Counted from the first letter of the stretch, positions 21,422-34,554 are shown. The stretch: 64,000 nucleotides of DNA from Actinomucor elegans (GCA_026027325.1 JAMSLZ010000009.1:1116001-1180000); one strand, 5' to 3'. Notes: a model not told the origin generated them from the sequence alone. Numbers and translations are program-made.

Positions 21422-22480
21422 CTATACATTATTAGCAAGTTTCGCTCTCATTCTAAGCTTAAACGAATGATAGAACACAAGAGCTAGATATGTAGCAACA
21501 TAGTCTTTGATCATATACATGATTCCTTGGTTGAAGAAACCCTTTATGATTTGAGCTTGCATTCCTTTATAAAGGCCTACATAACCATCCTTCTTGATAA
21601 CGTACTTTAAGGTGGCAATCATACCTTGTCCTTTCTTGCTGCTATTACCAATCATTCTTGTACGCAAAAAGATGAATGGATATGTAATCATAGTAGTAAC
21701 GCTCTTTGCAAATGCCGAAAATAAGAACACCTGTAATCCAGTCAGACTAGATTTCTTTTGTGTACGCATATAAAGGGCTTTGATCTTTTCAAAGACAAAG
21801 TAAGTAATTGAAGGGTTTGAAACTAATACGATAGAAGCACGATAACCTAAAATCAATTGATTTAGTTATAAACCAGCGAATGTCAAATTAGTAGTATATT
21901 ACCAGTCCAAAATCCTGTAATGCCCTTTTCTTTTAAGATATCTAATGCCGTTTCTTTAAATCCTTTTTCGTTATGCCCAGCAGTTTGAAGACGTGTAGTT
22001 ACATTGGATACAGGCGTAGTAAAGAGCCTCGAAATAAGAGCAGCCTCAGCGCCGAGAAACAGTTCTTGAGCTACATTTAACTGAGCGGATGATTTACCCA
22101 TATTGGTATTCAACTTTTCTTGTACGTTTCTCAAGGCAGTATAACAGTAAAAGTAAATGAAACTCGATAATACTGTAGCCAATGTATCTGATTCAAGTCC
22201 AGCGTATAATCCTTTGATCCCACCTTCCTTTTCATATATATCCTTGATAGTTTCTAGTATGCCTTGTTTCTTTTCGTTATCTCCCTTTAATTGGAGTCTA
22301 GTAGTAGATCTATTGTATTGGGTTAGTCGTTGGACCATTTTAAGATGACAAGACGTACATATCTAGAGGGTATATGAACAAATTAGCAATAGTAGAGCCA
22401 ACAGCACCTGAAATAGCATGTCCTAAAGGTGGTAGCTTATAGTCCTCAAAAGCTAAAATATCCCCGCCTTCTTTAGCCAT
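21422..22480 (-). CDS. Peroxisomal-type adenine nucleotide carrier (PMP34/PMP47/ANT1-like)
   Basis: Three exons: 22480-22359, 22309-21903 and 21846-21422, encoding 317 residues. A mitochondrial-carrier-family protein with three repeats, each with two membrane helices. The signature sites are PLDISTTRLQ, TPVSNVTTRLQT and YPFIFLRTRMIG. The second and third lack the usual acidic residue, which is characteristic of the PMP34/PMP47 branch, as is GYRASIVLVSNPSITYFVFE. Family members exchange ATP for AMP (or CoA/FAD in mammals) across the peroxisome membrane to support beta-oxidation. The codons at both exon junctions rebuild conserved residues (PLD-I, WT-GYRAS). Subfamily assignment is likely but not certain. 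Exact substrate unknown. Confidence 0.87.
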
Positions 22481-23106
22481 TATGTGCAGCAGTTTTAAAA
22501 AAAGAAAAAAGAAAAAGAGAAAATCTTTCACAGAGATAAAGAAGATGATATAATAATCATCACATGCTTGACAATTGGACAGGAAAAAAAAAGTGGAGAA
22601 ACACGGTTGTACCAAGTTCGAATTGCCGCGGTCTATAAAACTGTATTTCGATCAAACGCAAAAGCCGATTGTAGACTATGCAGGCCTTGGTTTGAGATAC
22701 AAATTCTACCATAGGACTGCTCCAAACCAGTTTATTCTTTGACCAAACATATCTTGATAGATAGTTGAATAGAAAAAAAAATTCAACTAATGCGTCATTT
22801 GTCTAGCTATATATGACGAACGCATTACACGTACCAAAGTTGATCGGTCACTCAAATTCCTTTATTCAAATAAACTTTCTACAGCGATGTGTCTTTTTTA
22901 CTTGTTTCCATTCCGGTTAATCTATAGACTTTCAATTAATTCATACATTACACTTGGCTACATATAATATTGTTAATTCATATGCTACTTGTAGTTAAAC
23001 TAGACTTAAAGCCTAATTGCATAGCAGCATCATTAAACCACGTTTTGTCAGAGCGTTTTTAGACACAAGGACCAAAGGCCTCTCTGCCCATTCTGAGTAA
23101 GGATTA

Positions 23107-23225
23107 ATAGTCAAATGCGACATTGGATCTGGATCGATCGATCATTAGATCTAGTATGCTATTTGAGATACATGTAATTTATAGTTGATTATTGACAAAT
23201 GTAATATATTGATTATACTGCAGTT
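23107..23225 (+). repeat. Dispersed GATC-rich repeat, copy
   Basis: AATGCGACATTGGATCTGGA, then TCGATCGATCATTAGATCTA and GATACATGTAATTTATAG, matching the core blocks of the 1460 and 4190 copies. Confidence 0.55.
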
Positions 23226-23230
23226 CAAAC

Positions 23231-23262
<32 letters not shown>

Positions 23263-23434
23263 AAGTGAATATATACTCGTTCTAAATATCGAACGCTTAT
23301 CAAAAAACGACAATTGGTAGAGACCCAAATTTTCAAAATTCTTTTTTGTGGAGCTTGGAAACTGAATTTTTAAGATATAGCTTGTTAATATCATAGGTTT
23401 GACGAATTAAACATATATACATCTATATTTTAGA

Positions 23435-23560
23435 ATTCATTGTATATAAAATACTCTTTGGAGCATTGTTAAAACACCCAAAAATTGAATTTTAACAAAA
23501 ATAGTTCCCTAAATTAAAGAAGATACTATATGATCTTTGTATAGTTCAATGCGTCACTAA
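23435..23560. repeat. Diverged relative of the 27-kb hairpin arm
   Basis: Shares TTGTATATAAAATACT, then GCATT, CCA-rich, TTAACAAAAATAGTTCCCT and AATTAAAGAAGATA in the same order as the arm at 27170-27290 (TTGTATATAAAATACT...CCAAAAGTAACTCCCTTAAT). Roughly 100 bases align by eye. Confidence 0.45.
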
Positions 23561-23861
23561 ATTTTACATAGTCTACGTTGAAATAGATATGTATGTATGT
23601 ATGTATAATGCATACCAACAAGCTCCTGATGTTTAAAAACGAGGTCAAAGTTCAAAATTACAATGTGCTTTGATCGAGCCCAGAAAAAAAAAAAGCTGTT
23701 CAAATCTCGACAGCCAATAAAAAACGAGAACTGTTTATAGAAGGAAAACCTAGTAGATGACGTGTTTCCCGGGACTTGAAGTGCAATAAAGCAGCATTCA
23801 AACGCGTAACGCACTTTTCTTTTATTTCACTTTTACAACTCATACACATCTATACAATCAA

Positions 23862-25058
<1,197 letters not shown>

Positions 25059-25699
25059 TATTAAATAATAAAATGAAACCTATACACAAAGTATTAGCAT
25101 TTATATACTACGGACTGTTGGCGATTGAGAGGTATACTGTATGGTTATTGACATAAACTCGGGACTACTAATGCAGTCAGCAAGTATTCATGCAACAGAA
25201 ATTAAAGACAACCGCTGTCTTTCTGTGATTCTTTTTCTATGAATTTGGTGGTACGATACAGTTTTTCAAACATGTTATATCTAGTCTGTAATGCGCTCAT
25301 CTATCAGTTAACCAAAGTCTCCTCTACCAGCATTGCTAGCCTTTAACTTTTATTTGCTGTTATCCTGTATATGAGCAGCTTTAATTCTGATACGGCAAAA
25401 AGACGAGTTCAGGTACAATATGCCCAGTTTATCCATAAACTTAGTAGCTGGACATAATTCAATAAAATGTGGTCATAGCCACATAATGGCTTTGGACAAT
25501 GGACTTTACATAAATCTTTGGAAGAGATAATCATAATGTAATAACTATAAGCTAACTAATAAATATAGTAATTATCAATAGGCTAATAAAAGAAATAGTG
25601 ATACCAAGGAAGGGCATGTATTCATTTTCTGTCTTTGTTTCGTCAACTAAAGTATTGTTTGACGTATCTGATACAATACAGGTTGATTTTTCGATTTAT

Positions 25700-26230
25700 A
25701 ATAAAGTGCTCTTTTCAGAATTTATTATTAGAGCACTTGTTGAACCTTGTGTTGTTAACTTGTAGTAATAACACCCAAAATTGTGTTTATTTACTACTCG
25801 AATTGTACTTCTAGTCTGTACTGCTTTGGTGCTTACTGTCACCCTATCTAGCTGAATGTGCTTTATAAATTGTAGTACCGATACCAACTTCAGCCATTCC
25901 TTTTATGGTTCATTCTTCCAAGATAGAAGGTTGAATCGAGGCCTTCTTGGTCTTTTTTGGAGACTCAAGATAAGCCAAAAAACAAAATGTAATCTTCTGG
26001 TAATCCTTTTCCGGAAGGCAATGCTTTTTGAATAGGTCGCCAAAGAATTCCAACCGGACACATGTCCTTGTTTTGAGCTACGCCTCACTGAATAGATTTA
26101 ACTCGAACTTCTTTTAGATGATTTGCATAGACTACTGCATTTGCTGGCATTTCCTTATCGTCTAGTTTGACTATGCCATATATTTAAGACATCCGATATC
26201 TGAACTGGGCTGCCACATGGCTGCTTTACC
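25700..26230 (-). pseudogene. Decayed DIRS-type tyrosine recombinase
   Basis: Reading the minus strand, fragments from shifting frames line up in the order of a DIRS retroelement recombinase. AAMWQPSSDIGCL matches the first-arginine block usually read as WRPxSDLxRI (both Arg lost). KDMCPVGILWRPIQK is the CPV-block. LPEDYILFF, then LAYLESPKKTKKASIQPSIL, then GMAEVGIGTTIYKAHSAR is the conserved HxxR block, with His and Arg kept. STKAVQTRSTIR and a garbled NNW...NK region follow where the tyrosine would be. Several stops and frameshifts make it a clear relic. The element's reverse transcriptase was not found. The order of motifs is seen; the DIRS assignment (versus Ngaro or Crypton) rests on the HxxR-block sequence and is likely, not proven. 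Confidence 0.6.
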
Positions 26231-27072
26231 ATATAATGAGAATCATTTTTTATTCTACATCTTTAAGAGACAGTTAGCTTCTATGTTGATATTTCCTCTA
26301 AATATGTCAAAGATATTCAATCGACCATAACTGTATCACTAACGCCATCTGTTTAAGCTTTTATCGTTTTATTGTCTTCAAAACTTTGAGAATTAGTTTC
26401 CATAGAGGATATACGTACATGTTTCTATTAACTGCGCCTTTTGAAGCTCATTGGCCGGTGTTGCTTCTAAATCTGGGAGGAGACTTCAATATTAATTCGG
26501 TAGATGGTTGTGGCATGCTACAAAAACATTGAACTTCATTTATATCCAAATTTGTCAAGAAACACTGTTTAATGATGGTCGACTCATATAGTGACTTTTT
26601 TTTAATTCGATTGAGCCTGTCTGCTTCGTTGTGAGGCTGGTAAATGTTAGTAAATAATAAGTTTTGAATTTTGATAGCTAAATCTTAAAAAGATGTGAGT
26701 TGATGTCTTCTGCTTTTGTTACATTTGGTAGCAGTAATAAGATCCAAAAAAAACCCCCCTAATACTCGGGCCTTCTACTCTTAACCCAAGGTATTTTAAG
26801 GTAAATAAGTCTATCTTAAATTCTCTTACGCTTACCAATCATAATATGTCTTCGCTCAAAACTTTGATATATTGATCATAGATGATCTGATTCCCTAACT
26901 GTCTATATATATCTATTCTTGAATTGTTCAGCGGTAATTTTGAATTGATAATTTATTCTTCTTAATTATGCAATAATACTACCATAACAGTCCCTGTAGC
27001 CTTGGGATATAGCACTAAGCTGCAGCCGGTTGAGAGGCCCTTTTGATATATTTTTTTAAAAGAATACATTTC

Positions 27073-27304
27073 TTGTGAAGCATGGAAACAGCCTTTTCAA
27101 GATAAGCTTTATTAATAATGAAGGTTCAGTATGTTGAGGAGTATCTAATCGCATTTTTGATGTAGTTGATTGTATATAAAATACTTGAGCATTCCAGAAA
27201 ATCCAGAAAATCTACTTTTACCAAAAGTAACTCCCTTAATTGAAGGATATATCAAATTGATATTGCCACCTAATGTACATTTTAATACTTTGTGAACTTT
27301 GTTG
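27073..27304 (+). repeat. Left arm of a long near-perfect inverted repeat
   Basis: 232 bp, beginning TTGTGAAGCATGGAAACAGC. By direct comparison it matches the reverse complement of 27384-27615 with no indels and only two differences, both near the inner end (27294 and 27302). Confidence 0.93.
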
Positions 27305-27383
27305 GTACATATTTTGCGTATCTAATAACTCCTTTTTTTGAATTTTTGGCCATATAAACGCTTCATACAGAGTAAACTTTGTT

Positions 27384-27615
27384 CAGCAAAGTTTACAAAG
27401 TATTAAAATGTACATTAGGTGGCAATATCAATTTGATATATCCTTCAATTAAGGGAGTTACTTTTGGTAAAAGTAGATTTTCTGGATTTTCTGGAATGCT
27501 CAAGTATTTTATATACAATCAACTACATCAAAAATGCGATTAGATACTCCTCAACATACTGAACCTTCATTATTAATAAAGCTTATCTTGAAAAGGCTGT
27601 TTCCATGCTTCACAA
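27384..27615 (-). repeat. Right arm of a long near-perfect inverted repeat
   Basis: Reverse-complement partner of 27073-27304, separated by a 79-bp AT-rich spacer. The two arms would form a hairpin with a stem of about 230 bp. The inner edge also contains a small palindrome, GTAAACTTTG-TTCAG-CAAAGTTTAC (27372-27396). Confidence 0.93.
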
Positions 27616-28690
27616 AGAGATGATGTTTTAAAATTTTGAACCTAAAGGAGTTACCCCCGCCATTTTTCTGAAACAGAATCATTTGCGGTTTATTTTGAAC
27701 GCCTCTAGATCTGTCAACTGATCCCAGTTTAAATTCACATATGATTAGAACATGTTCAAAATGAAATACTGCATCAATTAGAACAAATAAACAGCCAAAG
27801 CATGAAGGACGCTTTATAGAATTATGACCATTAAATTACGTGTTTCGCGCAAACCAGATCTATGGACTTTTAAATCTTGGGATCAATCCTGGTCCAATGC
27901 TACATCCGATGACTAGTAAATATCCAGAATGAAACACTGCGTTAGCTAAAAATCGTTATTCAACTGAGGTATAGCGAGTCTATTATATTACTAAGAATAA
28001 TTGTAGTATTTTACATATTTCGTATAGACTTGATCAAATGATCTACGAATCTGTCCCATCTGATCAACAATCCATGGCCAGAACGATTTATTGAATTAGA
28101 TAAAGTTTCACTTCAAAAATCTAAAGTATGAACGCCATGTTCTCGTTTGTCGATCGTTTGATCTCAATTAGACCAGGGCTATTCTAATGAAATGTCTCAT
28201 ATCAATATGAAAATATGATGCCCAGTACCAGTGATAATACATTTAAAGTTGATAATCGAGAATTAATAATATTTATCAGCATATATATATATATATATGT
28301 TAGGAGACAAGAGACAAATATCTTTTGAAAAGGGGAGATTTGAGGGTAGATCATTGAAGGTCGATGTGTTTTCAAAGGAAGGTATTAAACTATCACAAAA
28401 GCGTCAACCCTAATTCATTATTGTTTCCCCTATAAAACTCTTTTCAATAGTATTCACATAACAAAGAACATAAAAATGAGCTAGAAATTAGTAGTTTACG
28501 ATTGATGCCAGCCAAATTATGTCTGATGACACTCCCAGCAAAAACTAGACGAGTTTCACTGCAAATATTATTATTGTTTTTTTTTCCTTCTAAACTAGTT
28601 AAAATAGGAATAATAGAGAGAATTACATGATAAGAAAGAGAAATGATTAAAGCAAGCCGAGACATTATTAAATGGTATAAAATGCAGACG

Positions 28691-30988
28691 TTATCGAAAT
28701 CGAAGATAAAAGTTGACCTATGGAACAATGAGGTTAGCATAATTTGCATATATAATGTTATTGTATAATAACTTACAATGAGGGCAACAACTAATAGAAT
28801 ACAAAGAACTGCAGGGCCCCAAATATCATCATAACGACCATCCATACGTCGGCTGATCATCCAGGCCCGCTTTTCAAATCGATAGAGAGCATAGATTGCA
28901 ATGCCCGCAGACAAACCAATAAAGATACCACCAACAGTACGCGAGATCGTGTCACCAAAGTTAAGCAGATTGAGCGCGACCGTCAACAGCAATGCGCAAA
29001 ACTGAAGCCAAGCGATAAATGTACGTTCATTTGCAAAGAATACTTTTGGCTCGACGCGAACTTTTACTTTTTGTCTTTTGCTACTGTTATCTGCGAATTC
29101 ATTTCCAGTAACAGCTGTGCCTAACTCGAGATCTTGTTGATTCTTTCGACCATTAAAAAATTTCTGTATCTGAGGGGGGATAGAAGATGCAGTCTTTTCC
29201 TTGCTATTGCCATTGTTATTCACGCTGTGAACACTAAGAGGTTTTAATGGAGGTATAGGTGGTAATCCACTATCGTATGATTTGTGATGTTGATGCTTGA
29301 GGTCTTCTACAGATGAAGAGGATGAAGCTTGATTCATTGTAGTACTGGACCGATTAGAGACTTGCTCCCCACCAACGACAGCTTGCTGTTGAGCTCTTTC
29401 CTTTTCTTCAATCATGGCCCTTCTATATTTGCCATCAATCAAGGGCTTGAAGCTACGAGAACGAGTCAAACCAATGTTTTCTGCACGTGGTTTACGTATA
29501 TCGGTATTGAGTTCCGCCAACCACCAAGGGAGTAAAGGCAATCGCTCTCGATAAAAATGGCACGCGCCATGCAGGTATTTTGAGAATCTCGGAACCTCGT
29601 GAACAAGGTGACTTTCCACCAAGGAAGTGAGCCAAGCTGGAGGCTCCTGACCTAAATGTGTTTGTAGTTTGGTCTCCAATACAGCATAAGGAAAACGCAG
29701 AATATCACTTTCTTTTACGTGCGGGAAGGGATAATCAATGCCTACATCGTTACGGCGCCAATTATAAGTCGGATGTCGACGCATAGTGCCGTCCAGATGA
29801 TCTTCACGGATAAAAGTCAAGTCAGTATCCAAAGAAATACGAATGCGTTGATTATCGGGTAGTTGAAAAGCTGTACGATTATAGAATGCTCTTAGCATAG
29901 GTTCGAGACGCTTTTCACGAAAAGATTTCTGGACACCTTGGGCAATGAATCGTGCGCTTTCAACGCCGGATTCTTCTACGCCTGCTTGCCGTTGATGCGA
30001 AGCAATTTGATCAGCTGTGTAAAGGCCTGTCATGAATTGATTCACTTGGTTTTCTTTTATTCTGAACCGATCTTTTACGGATGCGCCATTTAACCAAGAA
30101 GCATGATGTGTTTTGCGCTCAATGAATACACTGGTGGAATTCATTGGGCCATACCTAAGCAGGAAGGTTAGTATGGATACAAAACTAGGCCTCCTTATAT
30201 TACCATCTGAATCGTATCGCTTCTGCCTCTTCATCTCTTTGTAAACGACCAGTGTATAAGTCAAAATTGCCGTTATCAAAGTATGTACTGGATACAGCCA
30301 AATCGGAAGGCTCCAATTGTTTATCTTTATTAAAGATCAGAACAGGTAGATGCAGCATGATAATGGCTTTGACTTCCGTGATATTATCAGGGTGGATCCA
30401 GTATTTAGCAGTTGCTCTTTCAAAAGCATTTTGGTCACCACCTGAAGCACTGTCACCAGGCGATTGCTTTCCTCGGTTACGACAAATGTCATGAAGTGCA
30501 GAGATGTAAATGATAGCTACGTCAAATCGTTGCTTATCCAAAGGCTTGTCTCTTAATCTGCGTATAAAATCTTGTTTTAAATTGAGGCCAGTCCATTTGT
30601 CGTGTTTTTTCAAAATCTTTTGAATAGCTACAAAATTAACTCGAGTAAAACGAGAGAGGTCGTTTACGTCGAATAAAATCTCAGTAAGTGCTTCATCCAT
30701 GATACCATAGTTAGCGTCTGATGCCATGGTGGGGTTCTTTTGAAGCGTTTGTATCGTGCGTTCACAGTACAGGATGCGAGCATCGATTTCTGAAAGCTTT
30801 GCATTGACAAAGTCGTATACTTTGGTGAGTTCATTGTCCAATAAGTTTGTAAAGTCTCTTTCGTCTTTATCAGTCCATCCATGATCTAATTGGCGGGATT
30901 TTAACTCTTGTTTAAGTGTATCATACGAGATATACGATAGACGCCATGGAATAAATATGTTTTGCTGAAGCTCTTGCCCATATTTCAT
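28691..30988 (-). CDS. VTC4: VTC4-like SPX polyphosphate polymerase (copy A)
   Basis: Three exons: 30988-30204, 30154-28777 and 28717-28691, encoding 729 residues. VTC complexes make inorganic polyphosphate from ATP and move it into the vacuole; SPX domains sense inositol pyrophosphates. Residues 1 to about 150 form the SPX domain, with [20 protein letters not shown] and the KILKKHDKW lysine cluster. The VTC catalytic tunnel domain follows, with [38 protein letters not shown] (R259, R261) and VFIERKTHH (K276). The Arg/Arg/Lys set has the same spacing as yeast Vtc4 R264/R266/K281, so catalysis is plausible. A Ser/Gln-rich linker leads to a DUF202 C-terminus with three membrane helices ([15 protein letters not shown]...). 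The last exon is only 27 nt (VNFYLRFR, stop); without it the frame runs on into a false 60-residue tail. Paralogue at 44910. Confidence 0.92.
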
Positions 30989-32516
30989 TGTAATAGTAAA
31001 GAGAAGAAGAAAAGAGTAAGAAAGGAGAACTGCTGGTGTACCAGTAAAATATATTATTTATACAGTATTTGATGCAAAATAGATAGGAGCTGTTGCATAA
31101 GCATAGCACTCACTTCATTGCCACAGAAGATCATTGCTCCTCACTGTACCTCCTGTTAACCCCGTCATATGTACATCTTATATATCCAAAACCACTCTTG
31201 ACGGCCAGCAATACCTTACCGATAGCCAATCATTAATTTAATCGGATTGACAGTAGACATCACACCTCTTTTTTCCCGATAAAGGCCAATGAAACGCATC
31301 ATTTTGACCTGTTATGAACTAACAAAAGGATGTACTGATGTTATACTTTTTTTTAATATTCAAATTGATTACACCTTTTACTGATGAATCATACTAACTA
31401 GGCAACTGATGCTCGCTGTTAAGGCTATAATCTATCGTTAAAGCTCTTTTATAGCTGCTCCCCTAGTGTGATAATCCACCAAGTGACCCAGCTCATACCA
31501 TAGAGCCTATAAACTGGGTTTCATTACACGTCAAGCATCTTTATCTAGTCCATTCCACTGCCTTGTATGCTCTTTGGAAACAGGGACACTGTAGGGCTCC
31601 TGCATATATACAAAACAAACAAAATCGCTTTGTTTCCGCGCTACTTTGATATGTCATACAATGATTAAATAATTGTTACTCAAGAAAACCAAGTTGCATA
31701 TACAAAATCAAGGGCCCACTACTGTAAACTCTTAGACTTCCTTTTTAATTGTTCATCCGATACGTGGATTATTTAAAGATGCATCGTCAAGTGCTGAGGT
31801 TATAGTGGCTTGACATGACCCATGATGAGGATCATTCTCTGTTAAATAGACGCATTCTAATCCATCCTAACGCCATTTGCCCAAGTGCTGAGTTATAGTA
31901 CTATCTCGGTAATGTGTCTTGTTTTGAATCAAGGTTGAAGTAATAGCATATTATTTGCACCCTTAATATCCACTGATCGGTGTATGAGAAAACAAAACAA
32001 AGACTTAAATATCTCAGTTAAAACTGATAGTGACATTAGATTAGTTTTGGCTAAATACGCCTAAAGAATCAGCTTAATAATACAGCTCATTTGGAAAGAG
32101 ATAGAGGGTGTAGATCTATTAGTAACTAAGCGAGCTTTAGTGATTTTCTGTAATTTAATAGTAAAAGAATGCTATACATGACGTATAGCACTGCATCCTA
32201 TGAGAATATAGTAAAAGTCAATGTCTGATCAAGGTAGTGCATAGTGCATTAACCGGCATGGTGTAAACTTGAAGCAATACGATTAGATGGAATAAAAGTA
32301 AGTGTACTTTCTGGTAGACATGAAATTTGACGGATATAACTTTTACATATTTAAAATATGTGACAGTGCACCATCCTATTGTTCCTAGTTGTGTTTAAAC
32401 ATGTTATCCTTGGTCATATTTTAGATTACATTTATTACTATTCAGGCCATTCCTAACAACAATTTAAATCAATTGCAGAACAAACAACGTGATTCTAGTG
32501 TTTATTATTAAGTGCT
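30989..32516. other. Intergenic
   Basis: Upstream of VTC copy A and downstream of the glycosyltransferase. AT-rich and gene-free by inspection. The first 150 bases are probably the VTC leader and promoter. Confidence 0.5.
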
Positions 32517-34363
32517 CTAATTCAACTTTTGCTTAATTGGCGTTGGAGCCAAGCATTTCTTGATACACCAAATCAACAAGAAAGCAGGCACCAAGACAAC
32601 CAAAGCTGCAGCAATATAAATATCTAAATTATGAGCTTTGAAAAAGGACATGTACCGACTATCTTCATAGCGATGCGGCACTAATCCATCCTTGTTGGTA
32701 TATATAACTTCTTCTACCAAGTTTGCAGCCCGTACAGGGCCATGGCGCGAATGAATTTGTACAAGAGCTTGGTAACGACGTACATTCTTTTGATAAAAAC
32801 CGTCACTGTCACGGCCTATGCGCGCTAACACTTCATTTGCTTCCTTTTGACTTGCATCATGGCGTAAGTACGCACCCATACCATTGCGTTGTACATTGTG
32901 TGCATTAGGAAACTGATCTCCAAAAAATGGGAACACGATCAAGCGTTTACCACCAAACAGGCCTTCAAAGAAAGAGCCAGCGCCACCATGAGTTAAAAAC
33001 ACGGAAATAGATGGATGCATTACCACAGCGGTTTGAGGAGCCCATTGGACAAAGCGTGTGTTCGTCTGAGAGCTGTTCAACATGGATTCTATATTGTATA
33101 TGGAGCCAGATTGCGTCGTGATAGTGTCTGGGAAGTTGTGGCGGTGACGCGTTGCCCATAAGAAGCCGTCGTAAATGTTGGATTCAATTGACTCTAAGAT
33201 GGCGGTCAAGATCATAGTTTGGTCTTGAAGAGAGGATGTGGCATGCTGTCCAAAAGCAATATAGATGATACGCTTGTGCGAATTCAAAAAGGACTCGAGT
33301 TCAAGTGTCAATGGCTCATAATAGCGAGGAAGGATGGGGCCAACCATCTCTACCAAAGGTCCCATGGGACGTGCTGCTTCAATGCCATAAAGGCTATTCA
33401 CTAGCTTGAGGTTGTGGCTATGTACCGAGGGTTTGCCTTCAAAGGAAGTGTGTTTACAGCCAACTCGGCGACGCTTCTCGTCTATTTGTTTCGAAACAGG
33501 TAAAATTGCTCTTAGGGCCAGAGCTGGTTTAATAAACATGTCATTAAAGCGATCTATAAAGTTCATATCAAGTGTGCTCGGCTCGCGCATGGTCAAAACG
33601 TTATTATTGATATATGGAGCGGAGGCGTCTGTAATAACTATTAGCATGATGTCGTTTTATGATATTCAAGCTTCTAGTGTACCTGGAGACATGGCAAAAG
33701 CTTCAGTTACAATATACGGTGTATTGGTGTCTATAGCAGCTTCATAACATCCCGAAGAAGAACCAAAATCACAAAGAGCTACATCCATATTAGCCATAAG
33801 ACTCTTGTAAGCGGGATAGTCTAATTAGCGGAGGTAAGTTCTAAATTTCGAATTGTTAAGATGATCTTCAATCGTTTACCACTTTCAAAATTTTGATTGG
33901 CAAACTCAAAAACTTTTCCAATAATATCCAAAATATCCATATGTTTCTCTGATACCTCGTTATCTTTAGAAGTTGTTGGGAGATGGCTCAAAACAATGGT
34001 ATGAAAGTGAGGAAATGGGCTGGCAAATTTCTCATGTAAATTCTATCTTGACACAATATTAGAATGTGGTGATATGATGATTTAAGGTCGCATACTTACA
34101 CTTGTAACAAATGTAATATTGTGGCCTCTTGTACTGAGCTCGTCCAGGATAGTAAGAACCCAATTGACATGGGATGATCCGCCAAACATGGAGGCAAACA
34201 TAATGTTTTTTGGCTCTTGATAGGTCCGAAAAAGTTCCTGCCTCAGCACTTCAGGTGCATCATATGGTTGCTCTACTGAGAGTCTCTCCGCATAGGCTAC
34301 TGAAAGGTTGGGTAAAAAACATGGTATAATGCAAGCCAGTCTACCAAGTGCATTCCATTTCAT
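32517..34363 (-). CDS. UDP-glycosyltransferase (GT1/UGT), membrane-anchored
   Basis: Four exons: 34363-34100, 34042-33880, 33820-33683 and 33628-32517, encoding 558 residues. Transfers a sugar from a UDP-sugar to a lipophilic acceptor. The N-terminus (LGRLACIIPCFLPNLSVAYA) is a signal peptide. NIMFASMFGGSSHVNWVLTI is the acceptor-side GSHVNW-like block found in many fungal UGTs. The donor-binding signature is at about 381-432: FVQWAPQTAVVMHPSISVFL, then THGGAGSFFEGLFGGKRLIV and FPFFGDQFPNA. A single membrane helix (about 527-548, IAAALVVLVPAFLLIW) is followed by a short basic tail containing KK, giving the lumen-facing, ER-anchored topology known from animal UGTs. Acceptor is unknown; sterols or hydrophobic xenobiotics would fit. 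Confidence 0.9.
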
Positions 34364-34505
34364 AATTAGGAAATGATATAAAAGTAAAAAGAATAAAAAA
34401 AAAAAAATGAAACCGAAAAGTTTCTTTAAAGAGGTTCATTTTTAATCCCGCGACCGTCTAGTTAGGTGGGTTTAAAGGCTAGTTGATTAATTGGTATCTT
34501 CTATA

Positions 34506-34554
34506 CTTGGCAGTATAAAAGTTCGTAGAGTCGTTTTTAAAAAATTCCTCCCCG
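34506..34554 (+). repeat. Left terminal inverted repeat of the mariner-like element
   Basis: 49 bp. Aligns with the reverse complement of 36212-36251 except for a 9-bp extra stretch after the first ten bases and a few substitutions. Confidence 0.75.

Larger units (their letters stand above)
22481..23861. other. Intergenic with two repeat families
   Basis: Divergent spacer between the carrier and RPN11. Holds a dispersed GATC-rich repeat (23107-23225), a T25-A9 tract (23231-23264), a region at about 23435-23560 that resembles the arms of the long inverted repeat at 27 kb, and a GTAT tetranucleotide tract near 23591. Confidence 0.5.
25059..28690. other. Gene-free, repeat-rich spacer
   Basis: About 3.6 kb between RPN11 and the VTC gene with no intact gene. 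It contains the decayed DIRS-like recombinase (25700-26230, minus), the long inverted repeat (27073-27615), diverged dispersed-repeat blocks near 27690-28180 and a TA tract near 28281. The stretch 26230-27070 holds nothing I can name. Confidence 0.6.

Noticed and set aside
28444..28690. Continuation of the VTC copy A frame to 28444
   Set aside because: Reading through the last intron adds a family-unlike tail; splicing to 28717-28691 gives [12 protein letters not shown], matching copy B.
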